Source: Holosporales bacterium (GTDB lineage: Bacteria > Pseudomonadota > Alphaproteobacteria > RUG11792). From it: DNA of 9,031 bases. Positions within the stretch are counted from its first letter, which is position 1, and each line of letters starts with the position of its first letter. The translations under genes and the position numbers were made by a program. The notes beneath the pieces were generated by a model. It was not told the origin of the DNA, did not search any database, and was given only the letters and a program-made list of their open reading frames with translations. Below, piece after piece: positions 1-5,845 of the stretch. The stretch is taken from the NCBI GenBank assembly GCA_031262205.1, contig JAISID010000037.1:1-9031 (forward strand), given 5' to 3'.

Positions 1-234
1 TATGTAGCTATTTATTCGGTACCTCACTCGCCGCGCATCTACCGGCCGTTATAATGTTTCAACTTTTAAAGCAATTTACGCAATAATATTGTCGCATATT
101 CCGCAATTTAATTACAGTCCGACATGAGAAAAGTTTCCAATTATTACTTAATGTTCGACGGCCATTCCCCTAATCTAAAGAGAAACTCTTGCCATCTAAT
201 ATTTGGCGATACAGTATTTTTATTGAACTCACAA
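1..234. other. Spacer downstream of the tRNA pair; no gene seen
   Basis: No convincing gene was found on either strand. The first 54 bases are open in plus frame 1 and end at a TAA, so the tail of an upstream gene is possible but too short to judge. A half-site resembling the left arm of parS (TGTTTCA, about positions 55-61) lacks the right arm. No clear Rho-independent terminator for the minus-strand tRNA transcript was identified. Confidence 0.4.
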
Positions 235-310
<76 letters not shown>

Positions 311-327
311 AATTATGCGAAATTTAA

Positions 328-406
328 TGGGGCGAGTGATCGGGGTTGAACCGACGACCTCTAGAGCCACAATCTAGCGCTCTAAACCAACTGAGCTACA
401 CCCGCC
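328..406 (-). tRNA. tRNA-His (anticodon GUG)
   Basis: The reverse complement folds as a tRNA with encoded CCA. The anticodon arm is CTAGA-TTGTGGC-TCTAG, giving anticodon GTG (His). The acceptor stem GCGGGTG pairs with CACTCGC through one G-T wobble. An extra 5' G can pair with C73; this G-1:C73 pair is the identity element of bacterial tRNA-His and supports the call independently. The boundary at 406 includes G-1. It is the promoter-proximal gene of a two-tRNA unit that continues into tRNA-Thr. Confidence 0.96.
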
Positions 407-426
407 GTCGATATTGATTCAATAAC

Positions 427-456
427 ATAATTGCATATGAACCTTAACTATGTCAA
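427..456 (-). promoter_or_regulatory. Sigma70-type promoter for the tRNA-His/tRNA-Thr unit
   Basis: On the minus strand a perfect -35 hexamer TTGACA (plus 451-456) is followed after 18 bp by AATTAT (plus 427-432), which matches 4 of 6 of the -10 consensus. Initiation would fall about 15 nt upstream of tRNA-His, a normal leader length for a stable RNA. Position and orientation support the call; the -10 is only moderate. Confidence 0.55.
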
Positions 457-546
457 TCTGTAATTATCCTCGGATTTTTAGGCTACGTTGCAAGGGAAGC
501 GCCGTTTTATAAAAGGCTTATACGTCTTGTGTAATGTACATATTGA

Positions 547-738
547 CGTTAACGACGAGCAACCAGACTATAAGACATAAAGCCCCCCAATAATATTTTT
601 CTTTTGGAACGAGGATATCTCGACCGATTTATAAAGCGACTTGTCAAGGGCGTGAGAGCCGAGCAAAGCGAGACGTCCCTTGACAAGCTGCGCTTCTAAT
701 AAATCGGTATAATCGAAGGAGCCAAAAGAGAAATGTTA
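547..738. repeat. Long palindromic repeat, copy A (partner at 8623-8811, inverted)
   Basis: The core 601-728 is an imperfect palindrome. Its ends are CTTTTGG (601-607) and CCAAAAG (722-728). The inner arms are CCGATTTAT (624-632) with ATAAATCGG (699-707), AAGCG (634-638) with CGCTT (691-695), and CTTGTCAAGGG (640-650) with CCCTTGACAAG (677-687). The apex is a purine-rich loop of about 26 nt. Similarity to copy B extends beyond the palindrome to about 547 on the left and 738 on the right, roughly 85% identical by eye. Differences cluster in the apical loop and unpaired joints. It looks like a non-coding, MITE-like dispersed palindrome; no target duplication was recognised. Confidence 0.85.
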
Positions 739-976
739 GAAAGTACGTTATAATATCCCCAAATTTCAACTGTAATAATTAGCCTCGTATTTTCAACAAC
801 GCCCCTCTTGCGTATAAAAATCCGTTTGTCAGAATTTCCAAAGATTTAATAAGCGCCGTTTTTAAACTATTGCCAATATTGACGGAACATTATTTCCACG
901 CGACGTTTTATCTTTCCCTTATTAAAAAGATAATATGCTATGCTAGCTTTGTAAAACTATTGAAACGTTTACTATA

Positions 977-1414
977 GTGAGAAGAATCTCCGCCGCGATT
1001 GGAAATGTTATAGGAGGCTATAGAACGACTCTTTCCATTAATCTAAAATTGAAAAGCAAGTGGAACGATATTATAGGAGAAAGATTAACCGACGAAACTT
1101 CTTTTCACGACGCTAGATACGTCGGCCCAAACGCCTTGGCCGTAACGATAAACACGTTGAGTTCAGCCGCTCTTTTAGTAAAATATAATACGGAAAACAT
1201 AGTATACAATATAGAACGATTAACCGGCGTTTCAAATGTTAAGTTGTATTTTAAACACACGAATTCTATCGCCATTCGAAAAGAAGCGAAAACGAATGAA
1301 ATTGAAGCTCCGCAGGTTATAAAAAAACAGTATAAAATAGACGCGGAGTTTAAAAATCAGTCTCTTAAAAAAGCTCTCGAGTCGCTTAAAACAGAAATGC
1401 TAAATGCCGCTTAA
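977..1414 (+). CDS. dciA: DciA-type replicative helicase loader (DUF721 protein)
   Basis: A 145-residue protein matching the DUF721 family, now known as DciA, the ancestral loader or operator of the DnaB replicative helicase in bacteria lacking DnaC/DnaI. The DUF721 domain covers about residues 1-100. It has a basic N-terminus (RRISAAIG), the family Trp in SKWNDIIGE (W29), and the core VGPNALAVTINTLSSAALL followed by a helix and GVSNVKLYF. A charged, probably disordered tail follows and ends in NQSLKKALESLKTEML, like the terminal motif of alphaproteobacterial members. The start is GTG at 977, the only usual start that keeps the full domain. An in-frame stop at 944-946 limits upstream extension, and no Shine-Dalgarno is evident. 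The gene overlaps murB by 11 nt, so the two are probably translated together. The family call is firm; the DciA role is inferred from the family. Confidence 0.85.
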   Translation: MRRISAAIGNVIGGYRTTLSINLKLKSKWNDIIGERLTDETSFHDARYVGPNALAVTINTLSSAALLVKYNTENIVYNIERLTGVSNVKLYFKHTNSIAIRKEAKTNEIEAPQVIKKQYKIDAEFKNQSLKKALESLKTEMLNAA

Positions 1415-2291
1415 TCTGCCCGTCGTTCGAGGAAACTACTCTTTTGATTTTCCATTAAAAGACGTCTCTTTTTTCGGAGTCGGAGGATTTTGCGATATTG
1501 TGTTTTATCCTAAGGATGAAAGCGATCTGATATTCTTCTTAAAAAATAAACCGACTGATTTGAAAATCAACATGCTCGGCAATATGTCGAACGTCTTAAT
1601 TCTTGACGGCGGGATTCGAGGATGCGTCGTAAATTTATCTAAATACATGAATAAAGTTAAATTCCTCGAGGAAACAGCTGCGGTTGACGCAGGCTTATCG
1701 CTTTCCAAATTTATAAAGCAGTGCGTAGAAAAATCAATTTCTTCATGTGAAAAATTGTTCTGCATTCCAGGGACGGTCGGAGGAGCGGTCGCTATGAATG
1801 CTGGAATTCCAGGTTTTGAAATATCCGATGTTGTCGAATCAATAGGATGCGTTGATTTAAATGGGAACAAGACGCTTCTATCTAAAGACAAATTAAATAT
1901 GCAATATCGAAATGGGAATATTCCAAAAGGATTCGTCGTTACAAACGCCGCCTTAAAAACTTCTACGCTTCCTAAAATTGAATTAGAAAATTCTATAAAA
2001 GAAATTTATACAAAAAGAATAAAATCGCAGCCTATAGGCCAAAAAACATGCGGAAGTACGTTTAAAAATCCTCCAGGACTTAAGGCTTGGGAATTGATCA
2101 AAGAGGCGGGATGCGATAAGTTAACAATAGGAAACGCAGCCGTTTCAAATATACATTGCAATTTCTTGGTAAACTTGGGAAACGCCAAAGCAGCGGATTT
2201 TGTCAAATTAATTCAAACTATAAAAGATAGAGTTTTTGAAAAGACTAAAATCATGTTGGAAGAAGAAATCGTAATCCTTGGAGAGGACTAA
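1404..2291 (+). CDS. murB: UDP-N-acetylenolpyruvoylglucosamine reductase MurB
   Basis: This cytoplasmic FAD enzyme uses NADPH to reduce UDP-GlcNAc-enolpyruvate to UDP-MurNAc, the second committed step of peptidoglycan precursor synthesis. The protein has 295 residues, a length typical of type II MurB. The FAD-binding half contains FFGVGG (23-28), LGNMSNVLI (58-66, where most relatives have GxGSN) and the highly conserved IPGTVGGAVAMNAG (121-134). Catalytic candidates are R169 in QYRNG, S218 in CGSTFKNP and E288 in LEEEIVILG, so the active site appears complete. The ATG at 1404 lies within the last codons of dciA, and no separate ribosome site is visible, which suggests coupling. The usual neighbours (murC, ddl, ftsQ) are absent here. 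The gene is intact. Confidence 0.96.
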   Translation: MPLNLPVVRGNYSFDFPLKDVSFFGVGGFCDIVFYPKDESDLIFFLKNKPTDLKINMLGNMSNVLILDGGIRGCVVNLSKYMNKVKFLEETAAVDAGLSLSKFIKQCVEKSISSCEKLFCIPGTVGGAVAMNAGIPGFEISDVVESIGCVDLNGNKTLLSKDKLNMQYRNGNIPKGFVVTNAALKTSTLPKIELENSIKEIYTKRIKSQPIGQKTCGSTFKNPPGLKAWELIKEAGCDKLTIGNAAVSNIHCNFLVNLGNAKAADFVKLIQTIKDRVFEKTKIMLEEEIVILGED

Positions 2292-2391
2292 ATTTCGGAA
2301 GCATCTTCTTATCGCGCAACGGAGAACAAAAATGCAGTTGATAGAAATACTTAATTACAAATGAAATCTCCAGAGTATCAAAAATAATACC

Positions 2392-3501
2392 TTAAAAAAC
2401 CTTTCGGTTTTCCACCAAATTTATCAATCCTGGGAAGGCGATAATCGAAGAATTTGGTCCTTTATGCTCTTTGTATACTACGATAACTTTTGCGTCGATT
2501 AGTTTTTGTACAATTGCTCTGCCAGACCTTTTGCTTATAATCCCAGTTTTTGCTATTAAATCGACAGACTTTATTATTGGTTTTATAAACAGAGCGTCAA
2601 GTATTTTAATGGCAAACTCAGATTTTGTGGCTTCGGTAAAAATCTGCTTCATAGAATTGTATAAATCTATCATGCTTTTTACCTTTTGCGAATTAGATTT
2701 AGCTTGACGGCAAATAGCTTCCAAAAAAAATTCAATCCAATCGTTCCACTCGTTGTTATTCGAGATTCTATTGAGTTTTTGATAGTATAATCCCCTATTG
2801 TTTTCAAAATATTCGCTGAGGTAAAAAACGGGACGTTTTATGTACTGTTTTTGCTGTAAAAACAATGGGATAAGGATTCTACCAATCCTACCGTTTCCAT
2901 CAAGGAAGGGGTGAATTAGTTCAAACTGCGCATGAATTTGAGATAATTGCGCTAACGGTTCGATATCGTCTCTGTTAATAAATTTCTCAAGATTATCCAA
3001 GGACGACATAACGTTTTGAGGTTCTGGGGGGACATATGTAGCGTCTTCGATTTTACAACCATAAGGTCCTATGTAATTTTGAATGTTCCTAAAATTTCCC
3101 CGAGACTTATTTTCGCCGCGAACGCCGGACAGTAAAATCTCATGCAACTTCTTAATCATATTCAAATGAATAAAAGGGCGAGTTTTAAACATTTCTTCAG
3201 CTTCTAAGAGGGCGTTTTTATAATTTATAACTTCTTGCGCATCGGCAGATTTTACCGAATCGTATTTCTCACCTGCTTCGTTTTTGAAAATTTCCGAAAA
3301 AGAGGCTTGAGTCCCTTCTATTTTTGAAGAAGAAACAGCTTCCTGTACCGTCATCGGAGCTAATAATACGTCTACGTTAGGAATAGCTTCCAACATTCCA
3401 GAATATAAAGAGATTTCTCTGTTAGCTTGACCTATCAATATAGGTAACCTGCAATAATCAATACTATCTATCGGCAAATTTTGGGTTACAAAAGGTTGCA
3501 T
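2392..3501 (-). CDS. Fic-domain protein adenylyltransferase (class II)
   Basis: A 369-residue cytoplasmic Fic protein predicted to transfer AMP from ATP to a target protein hydroxyl. The N-terminal Fic_N-like region (about 15-65) contains the inhibitory motif SSKIEG (S58xxxE62-G63). Its position before the Fic core defines class II, where the Glu blocks productive ATP binding until relieved. The catalytic loop is canonical and complete: HPFLDGNGRIGR at 197-208 with H197, D201, N203, R205 and R208. The flap and target-docking region lies around GPYGCKIEDATYVPPEP. The C-terminal ~80 residues look like a winged-helix domain (TGIISKRSGRAIVQKLIDAKVIVVYKEHKG, here described only as a region). The gene stands alone, convergent with murB, with its own promoter candidate and no antitoxin gene beside it. 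Targets are unknown. This is a commonly exchanged family, so transfer is plausible but not shown. Confidence 0.93.
   Translation of the reverse strand: MQPFVTQNLPIDSIDYCRLPILIGQANREISLYSGMLEAIPNVDVLLAPMTVQEAVSSSKIEGTQASFSEIFKNEAGEKYDSVKSADAQEVINYKNALLEAEEMFKTRPFIHLNMIKKLHEILLSGVRGENKSRGNFRNIQNYIGPYGCKIEDATYVPPEPQNVMSSLDNLEKFINRDDIEPLAQLSQIHAQFELIHPFLDGNGRIGRILIPLFLQQKQYIKRPVFYLSEYFENNRGLYYQKLNRISNNNEWNDWIEFFLEAICRQAKSNSQKVKSMIDLYNSMKQIFTEATKSEFAIKILDALFIKPIIKSVDLIAKTGIISKRSGRAIVQKLIDAKVIVVYKEHKGPNSSIIAFPGLINLVENRKVF
2394..2411 (-). terminator. Possible Rho-independent terminator overlapping the fic stop
   Basis: On the minus strand AAAACC-GAAA-GGTTTT forms a 6-bp stem with a GAAA tetraloop, and it runs directly into six T residues that include the TAA stop. 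The stem is short and two-thirds A-T, so the signal is weak. It could also act on murB transcripts from the other side, but the T-run there is poorer. Confidence 0.3.
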
Positions 3502-3533
3502 ATTTTTATAGTTTTAAGAACATTTACATAGAT

Positions 3534-3562
3534 ATTATACCTAAGAAATAGTTTTATAGGAA
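3534..3562 (-). promoter_or_regulatory. Promoter candidate for fic
   Basis: On the minus strand a perfect TATAAT (plus 3534-3539) lies about 33 nt upstream of the fic ATG. Seventeen bp further upstream is TTCCTA (plus 3557-3562), a poor match to TTGACA. The predicted leader is about 25 nt and shows no strong Shine-Dalgarno site. Confidence 0.4.
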
Positions 3563-3608
3563 TAAATATGAGGTAGTCGGCATTGAAGAGCTAATTTTTG
3601 TCACTCTT

Positions 3609-3644
3609 TTTAAAATGACGGCATTACAATGCCGTCATTTTAAA
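3609..3644. terminator. Perfect 17-bp hairpin, probable (bidirectional) terminator
   Basis: The arms TTTAAAATGACGGCATT and AATGCCGTCATTTTAAA are exact complements around a 2-base centre (AC); in RNA the loop would open to 4-6 nt. The GC-containing core sits at the apex and the base is A/T-rich, so each strand ends in a short U-run. It lies downstream of mltG and upstream of fic, both on the minus strand. The simplest role is to stop mltG transcription before the fic promoter. Confidence 0.55.
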
Positions 3645-3743
3645 TTACGCCATTGAAATAGAAAAATATTACAACATTACTTAATTAAGTCTTTTATATT
3701 TAAAATTTGGAATTAGTCCTCGACGTCCTTTGTAAATCGCGAT

Positions 3744-3941
3744 TTATATAAAAGGAGCAACTGGTTGTCGCCAACAAGAAAGCATTGGTTGTAAATGAAA
3801 TTTCTGAGGCACTGATAAGCGGCTTCTTTTTAAATTATGAAACTCCTGAATAATTATACGAGCAGCCGCTCTATAATTGTCCGGCTGAAATTGATTAACT
3901 AAAATTATAAGAGAATACCAAGCGTCGATTATTTCCTCTCT
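3744..3941 (-). pseudogene. Coding-like remnant overlapping the 3' end of mltG, unrecognised
   Basis: A 65-codon open stretch bounded by stops. It begins inside the last codons of mltG in another frame and ends at TAA (3744-3746). No ATG, GTG or TTG occurs near its 5' end. The translation is protein-like: segments IIDAWYSLIILVNQFQPDN, YRAAARIIIQEFHNLKRS and FHLQPMLSCWRQPVAPFI, with codons like those of the real genes. It looks like the surviving C-terminus of a lost gene. A more decayed copy of its last part lies on the plus strand upstream of mltG (4931-5030), where the WRQ tryptophan is a TAG stop. The family is not recognised. Chance openness cannot be excluded. Confidence 0.35.
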
Positions 3942-4849
3942 TTAATACGAGCGAGATGATCTTTATAGTTTGAAGAAAACCAGTGTTCTTTTCCCTCTTT
4001 TTTCGCTACGAAATAGAGATAATTTGTTTTCGCGGGGTTCATCGCGGCAAGAATCGATTTTTCTCCAGGGCAACATATTGCCGTTGGAGGAAGCCCGGCA
4101 TGTCTATAAGTATTAAACGCCGAATCGGCAAATAAGTCGCTTCTCGCGAGCTTTCTATCGATTTTTCCATAACCGTTTGAGAGGGCGTATATTACGGTTG
4201 GGTCGCTCTCAAGCCGCATCTTCTTCGCCAACCTATTGTGAAATACCGAGGAAATAAGAACTCTCTCTTCTTCGATCGACGTTTCCTTTTCTATAAGAGA
4301 GGCGAGAATTAGGATTTCTTCCATTGATAAGCCCGTTTTGTTTTGAGCCGAAAGCAGCGATAGAACTTTATTCATTTGATTTTTCATTTTGCTAACGATC
4401 GATACTTTCGAATCGCCGAAACGGTAAAAATACGTGTCTGGCATAAGCGTCGCTTCCTGCGGAATTTTAGTAATTTCTCCCAATAGCAACTCGTTGTTTT
4501 TAAGTTCTTCTAATATCATTGCGACCGTATATCCTTCTGGAATAGTGATTTTTCTTATTGCTACATCTTTAGCCAACATGTTTTTTATGACGGTAAATAC
4601 GGTGTCTTCTTTGTTAACTACGTATTCTCCGGTTGGTATTCGATCTTTGATTTTAGGAGCGTTTTCAACGACAAAAAAAACAATTTTTGCCAAGCCGAAA
4701 GAGTCGTCTCGTTTTATTATCTCGTATAAATTTGAGCCTTTTATATAAAAAATGGAATGATTTTCAACTGCGCTTTTTTCAAAGAAGACGTATGTACAGA
4801 AAATTAGAATCCCGAGGGGGAATAGAAAAATTTTGAAAATGCGAATCAT
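3929..4849 (-). CDS. mltG: Endolytic murein transglycosylase MltG
   Basis: An inner-membrane lytic transglycosylase (YceG family) that cleaves nascent glycan strands as they leave the synthase, producing 1,6-anhydro ends and probably setting strand release and length. The protein has 306 residues with one N-terminal membrane anchor (about 3-23, IFKIFLFPLGILIFCTYVFF). A LysM-like subdomain follows (about 40-115, including TGEYVV and ITIPEGYTV). The catalytic domain contains LMPDTYFY (135-142), LIEKET with catalytic E187 (equivalent to E218 of the E. coli enzyme), VFHNRL, LESDPTVIYAL, YRHAGLPPTAICCPG and MNPAKTNYLYFVA. All family landmarks are present; the slightly unusual piece is TAICC where GPIxN is common. 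The ATG at 4847-4849 gives a correct anchor. Unlike in many proteobacteria, no fabF, pabC or tmk is adjacent. Its stop overlaps a coding remnant. Confidence 0.95.
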   Translation of the reverse strand: MIRIFKIFLFPLGILIFCTYVFFEKSAVENHSIFYIKGSNLYEIIKRDDSFGLAKIVFFVVENAPKIKDRIPTGEYVVNKEDTVFTVIKNMLAKDVAIRKITIPEGYTVAMILEELKNNELLLGEITKIPQEATLMPDTYFYRFGDSKVSIVSKMKNQMNKVLSLLSAQNKTGLSMEEILILASLIEKETSIEEERVLISSVFHNRLAKKMRLESDPTVIYALSNGYGKIDRKLARSDLFADSAFNTYRHAGLPPTAICCPGEKSILAAMNPAKTNYLYFVAKKEGKEHWFSSNYKDHLARIKERK

Positions 4850-4930
4850 AAAATATTAAACTTATTGCAAACGTAGAAAAACGAAATCATACGTTTACAT
4901 TCTAGAGTTTTATTTATAATAACTTTAACT

Positions 4931-5030
4931 CTCTGAAAACCCTATTTACAACCAATAGATTTTTATTAGCGACAGCTTTCTCCATTTTTAATTCTTTTAT
5001 ATATACAACCGTCGTTTGCAGGACGTCAGG
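4931..5030 (+). repeat. Decayed inverted copy of the sequence downstream of mltG
   Basis: Read on the plus strand, this resembles the minus strand of 3718-3809. The run ATTTACAACCAAT is exact (4944-4956; the partner TTACAACCAAT is plus 3784-3794). GCGACA follows, then TTTTATATA, and both end in AGGACGTC (5020-5027; partner around 3722-3729). The order of blocks is conserved, with small gaps. The two copies flank mltG in opposite orientation. Translation in the frame matching the partner is broken by TAG, so this copy is non-functional as coding sequence. Confidence 0.5.
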
Positions 5031-5045
5031 AGATGATTTCGTGAT

Positions 5046-5203
5046 AAAATATTTGAGAATCATTCCCTAACGCGCAGTAATGCTCTTATAAGTAAGTTTT
5101 ATAAAATAGATTTCTTCAAACATACTTATAGACTCTAGAGATGTACTTTTAGTTAAATTCTTATTTGTCTGCTACATGCCAAGGGATGATTCTCAAATAT
5201 TTT
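5046..5203. repeat. MITE-like element with ~22-bp terminal inverted repeats
   Basis: The left arm 5046-5068 (AATATTTGAGAATCAT, then TCCCT) is matched by 5182-5203 (AGGGATGATTCTCAAATATT) with a single 1-base gap. Inside it, ATAAGTAAGTTT (5088-5099) pairs with AAACATACTTAT (5118-5129) at 11 of 12 positions. The nested arrangement in a ~158-bp non-coding unit resembles a miniature inverted-repeat element or a large hairpin. No convincing target-site duplication or transposase is seen. A related but arm-swapped motif GGGAATCATTCTC occurs at about 5573-5585. Confidence 0.55.
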
Positions 5204-5304
5204 TTTTCTTATTTCTTATATAGACCGTTGCTTGTAATACACTGTAGAATGAATTTCTAAGTAATATGGACGAAAAATTTGGTCGCAAAAAGGTGAAAAA
5301 AATT

Positions 5305-5333
5305 TTAAAAAATTAACGAAATTGTACTATAAT
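5305..5333 (+). promoter_or_regulatory. Sigma70-type promoter reading into the cloverleaf element
   Basis: A perfect -10 TATAAT (5328-5333) is preceded by an ideal 17-bp spacer and TTAAAA (5305-5310), which matches 4 of 6 of the -35 consensus, in an A/T-rich upstream region. The predicted start is near 5340. No open reading frame of note follows; the first major feature downstream is the cloverleaf at 5420-5510, so this may be the promoter of a non-coding RNA. Confidence 0.45.
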
Positions 5334-5419
5334 AACCATCCCAAACCCCCGCCCTCCTCGGGGCTGCGCTTCCCTTAACTACTTAACCTATGCAAGCATA
5401 GCTTTATGCATATCGTGAA

Positions 5420-5510
5420 TTTGAGAGGGCGGCGGCTTGTTCGGCGAAGCCGAACCCGAGCTTCATAGCTCGGTCGCAGTTAATACTGCGGAAGCCGCCG
5501 CCCTCTCAAA
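5420..5510 (+). ncRNA. Perfect three-armed cloverleaf element, candidate structured RNA
   Basis: The closing stem TTTGAGAGGGCGGCGGCTT (5420-5438) pairs perfectly over 19 bp with 5492-5510. Inside it three hairpins follow with no unpaired base between them. They are GTTCGGC-GAA-GCCGAAC (5439-5455), CCGAGCT-TCAT-AGCTCGG (5456-5473) and TCGCAGT-TAAT-ACTGCGG (5474-5491). Each has seven pairs. The only non-Watson-Crick pair is T5474/G5491, which is a G-U wobble in plus-strand RNA but an A-C mismatch on the other strand, so plus-strand RNA is favoured. It is not a tRNA: no CCA, T-loop or anticodon arm. GC-rich in AT-rich surroundings. It could instead be a DNA element or dispersed palindrome. No known RNA family is recognised. 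Confidence 0.5.
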
Positions 5511-5673
5511 AATGAAATTTTAAAACGTTAAGATTTGCCAAATAAATTCCTTGCTTCTTTTAGAAAATAATTGGGAATCATTCTCTGCTACCTATTTTGT
5601 AGAATTTTCAATCGCTTATCTCTTTCAATGGCTATTTACATGAACAAGATGCTGCTAAGAAAGGATAGCTAAA

Positions 5674-5689
5674 TATTTCACGTGAAACA
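5674..5689. promoter_or_regulatory. parS-like ParB (Spo0J) binding site
   Basis: TATTTCACGTGAAACA differs from the widespread chromosomal parS consensus TGTTNCACGTGAAACA at one base (A for G at position 2). The inner 12 bases TTTCACGTGAAA are a perfect palindrome, and the symmetry continues outward with AAA/TTT. parS nucleates ParB-CTP clamps for chromosome segregation and usually lies near the replication origin. No parA or parB is in the window. A weak terminator reading (hairpin plus T-run) is the alternative. Confidence 0.65.
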
Positions 5690-5692
5690 TTT

Positions 5693-5845
5693 TTATAATT
5701 TAATGCGACGGAATACCTCGTTCAACATTCTATAAAAAGACAAAAGACGCAGCCTCTGGAACGGCGTCGTCGTTTGTAGTTAATTGGCCGCAAGCAAAGT
5801 TTCCGAAGCGTTAAGAAACGCTCCCGATAATTTATGAAAGTTAAT
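5693..5845 (-). pseudogene. Unrecognised gene remnant with an internal stop
   Basis: One minus-strand frame reads as protein-like sequence across 51 codons, broken by a single TAA (5780-5782). The upstream segment includes HKLSGAFLNASETLLAAN. The downstream segment includes FQRLRLLSFYRMLNEVFRRI and ends at TAA (5693-5695). Codon choice resembles the real genes, and no good start is present. It follows the xseB-like frame on the same strand, overlapping it by a few bases in another frame, so both may be debris of one former operon. The family is not identified, and chance is possible. Confidence 0.3.

Larger units (their letters stand above)
407..976. other. Spacer between tRNAs and dciA: promoter, palindromic repeat, possible small remnant
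   Basis: No intact gene is visible in these 570 bases. The left end carries the tRNA promoter and the middle the palindromic repeat annotated separately. On the minus strand 779-889 is an open run of 36 codons (segments SLKTALIKSLEIL and FLYARGALLKIRG) with plausible codon use but no start codon in frame. An ATG at 888-890 lies in a different frame. It may be a gene remnant and is not recognised. Just before dciA, TATGCTATGCTAG (about 934-946) is a weak -10 candidate with no good -35. Confidence 0.4.

Noticed and set aside
547..738. CRISPR or IS element at the palindromic repeats
   Set aside because: Only two distant copies, no spacers, and no transposase coding sequence inside or beside them.
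1505..1891. Minus-strand frames opposite murB (also 2006-2206) and plus-strand frames opposite fic and mltG
   Set aside because: All are shadows of well-supported genes on the other strand, with no family resemblance.
5266..5316. 16-codon Lys-rich plus-strand frame
   Set aside because: No ribosome site, extreme A-richness explains the lysines, and it ends within the -35/-10 region of the promoter.
5420..5510. Cloverleaf as a tRNA gene or tmRNA domain
   Set aside because: The closing stem is 19 bp, arms have 3-4 nt loops, and there is no T-loop sequence, anticodon loop or CCA end.
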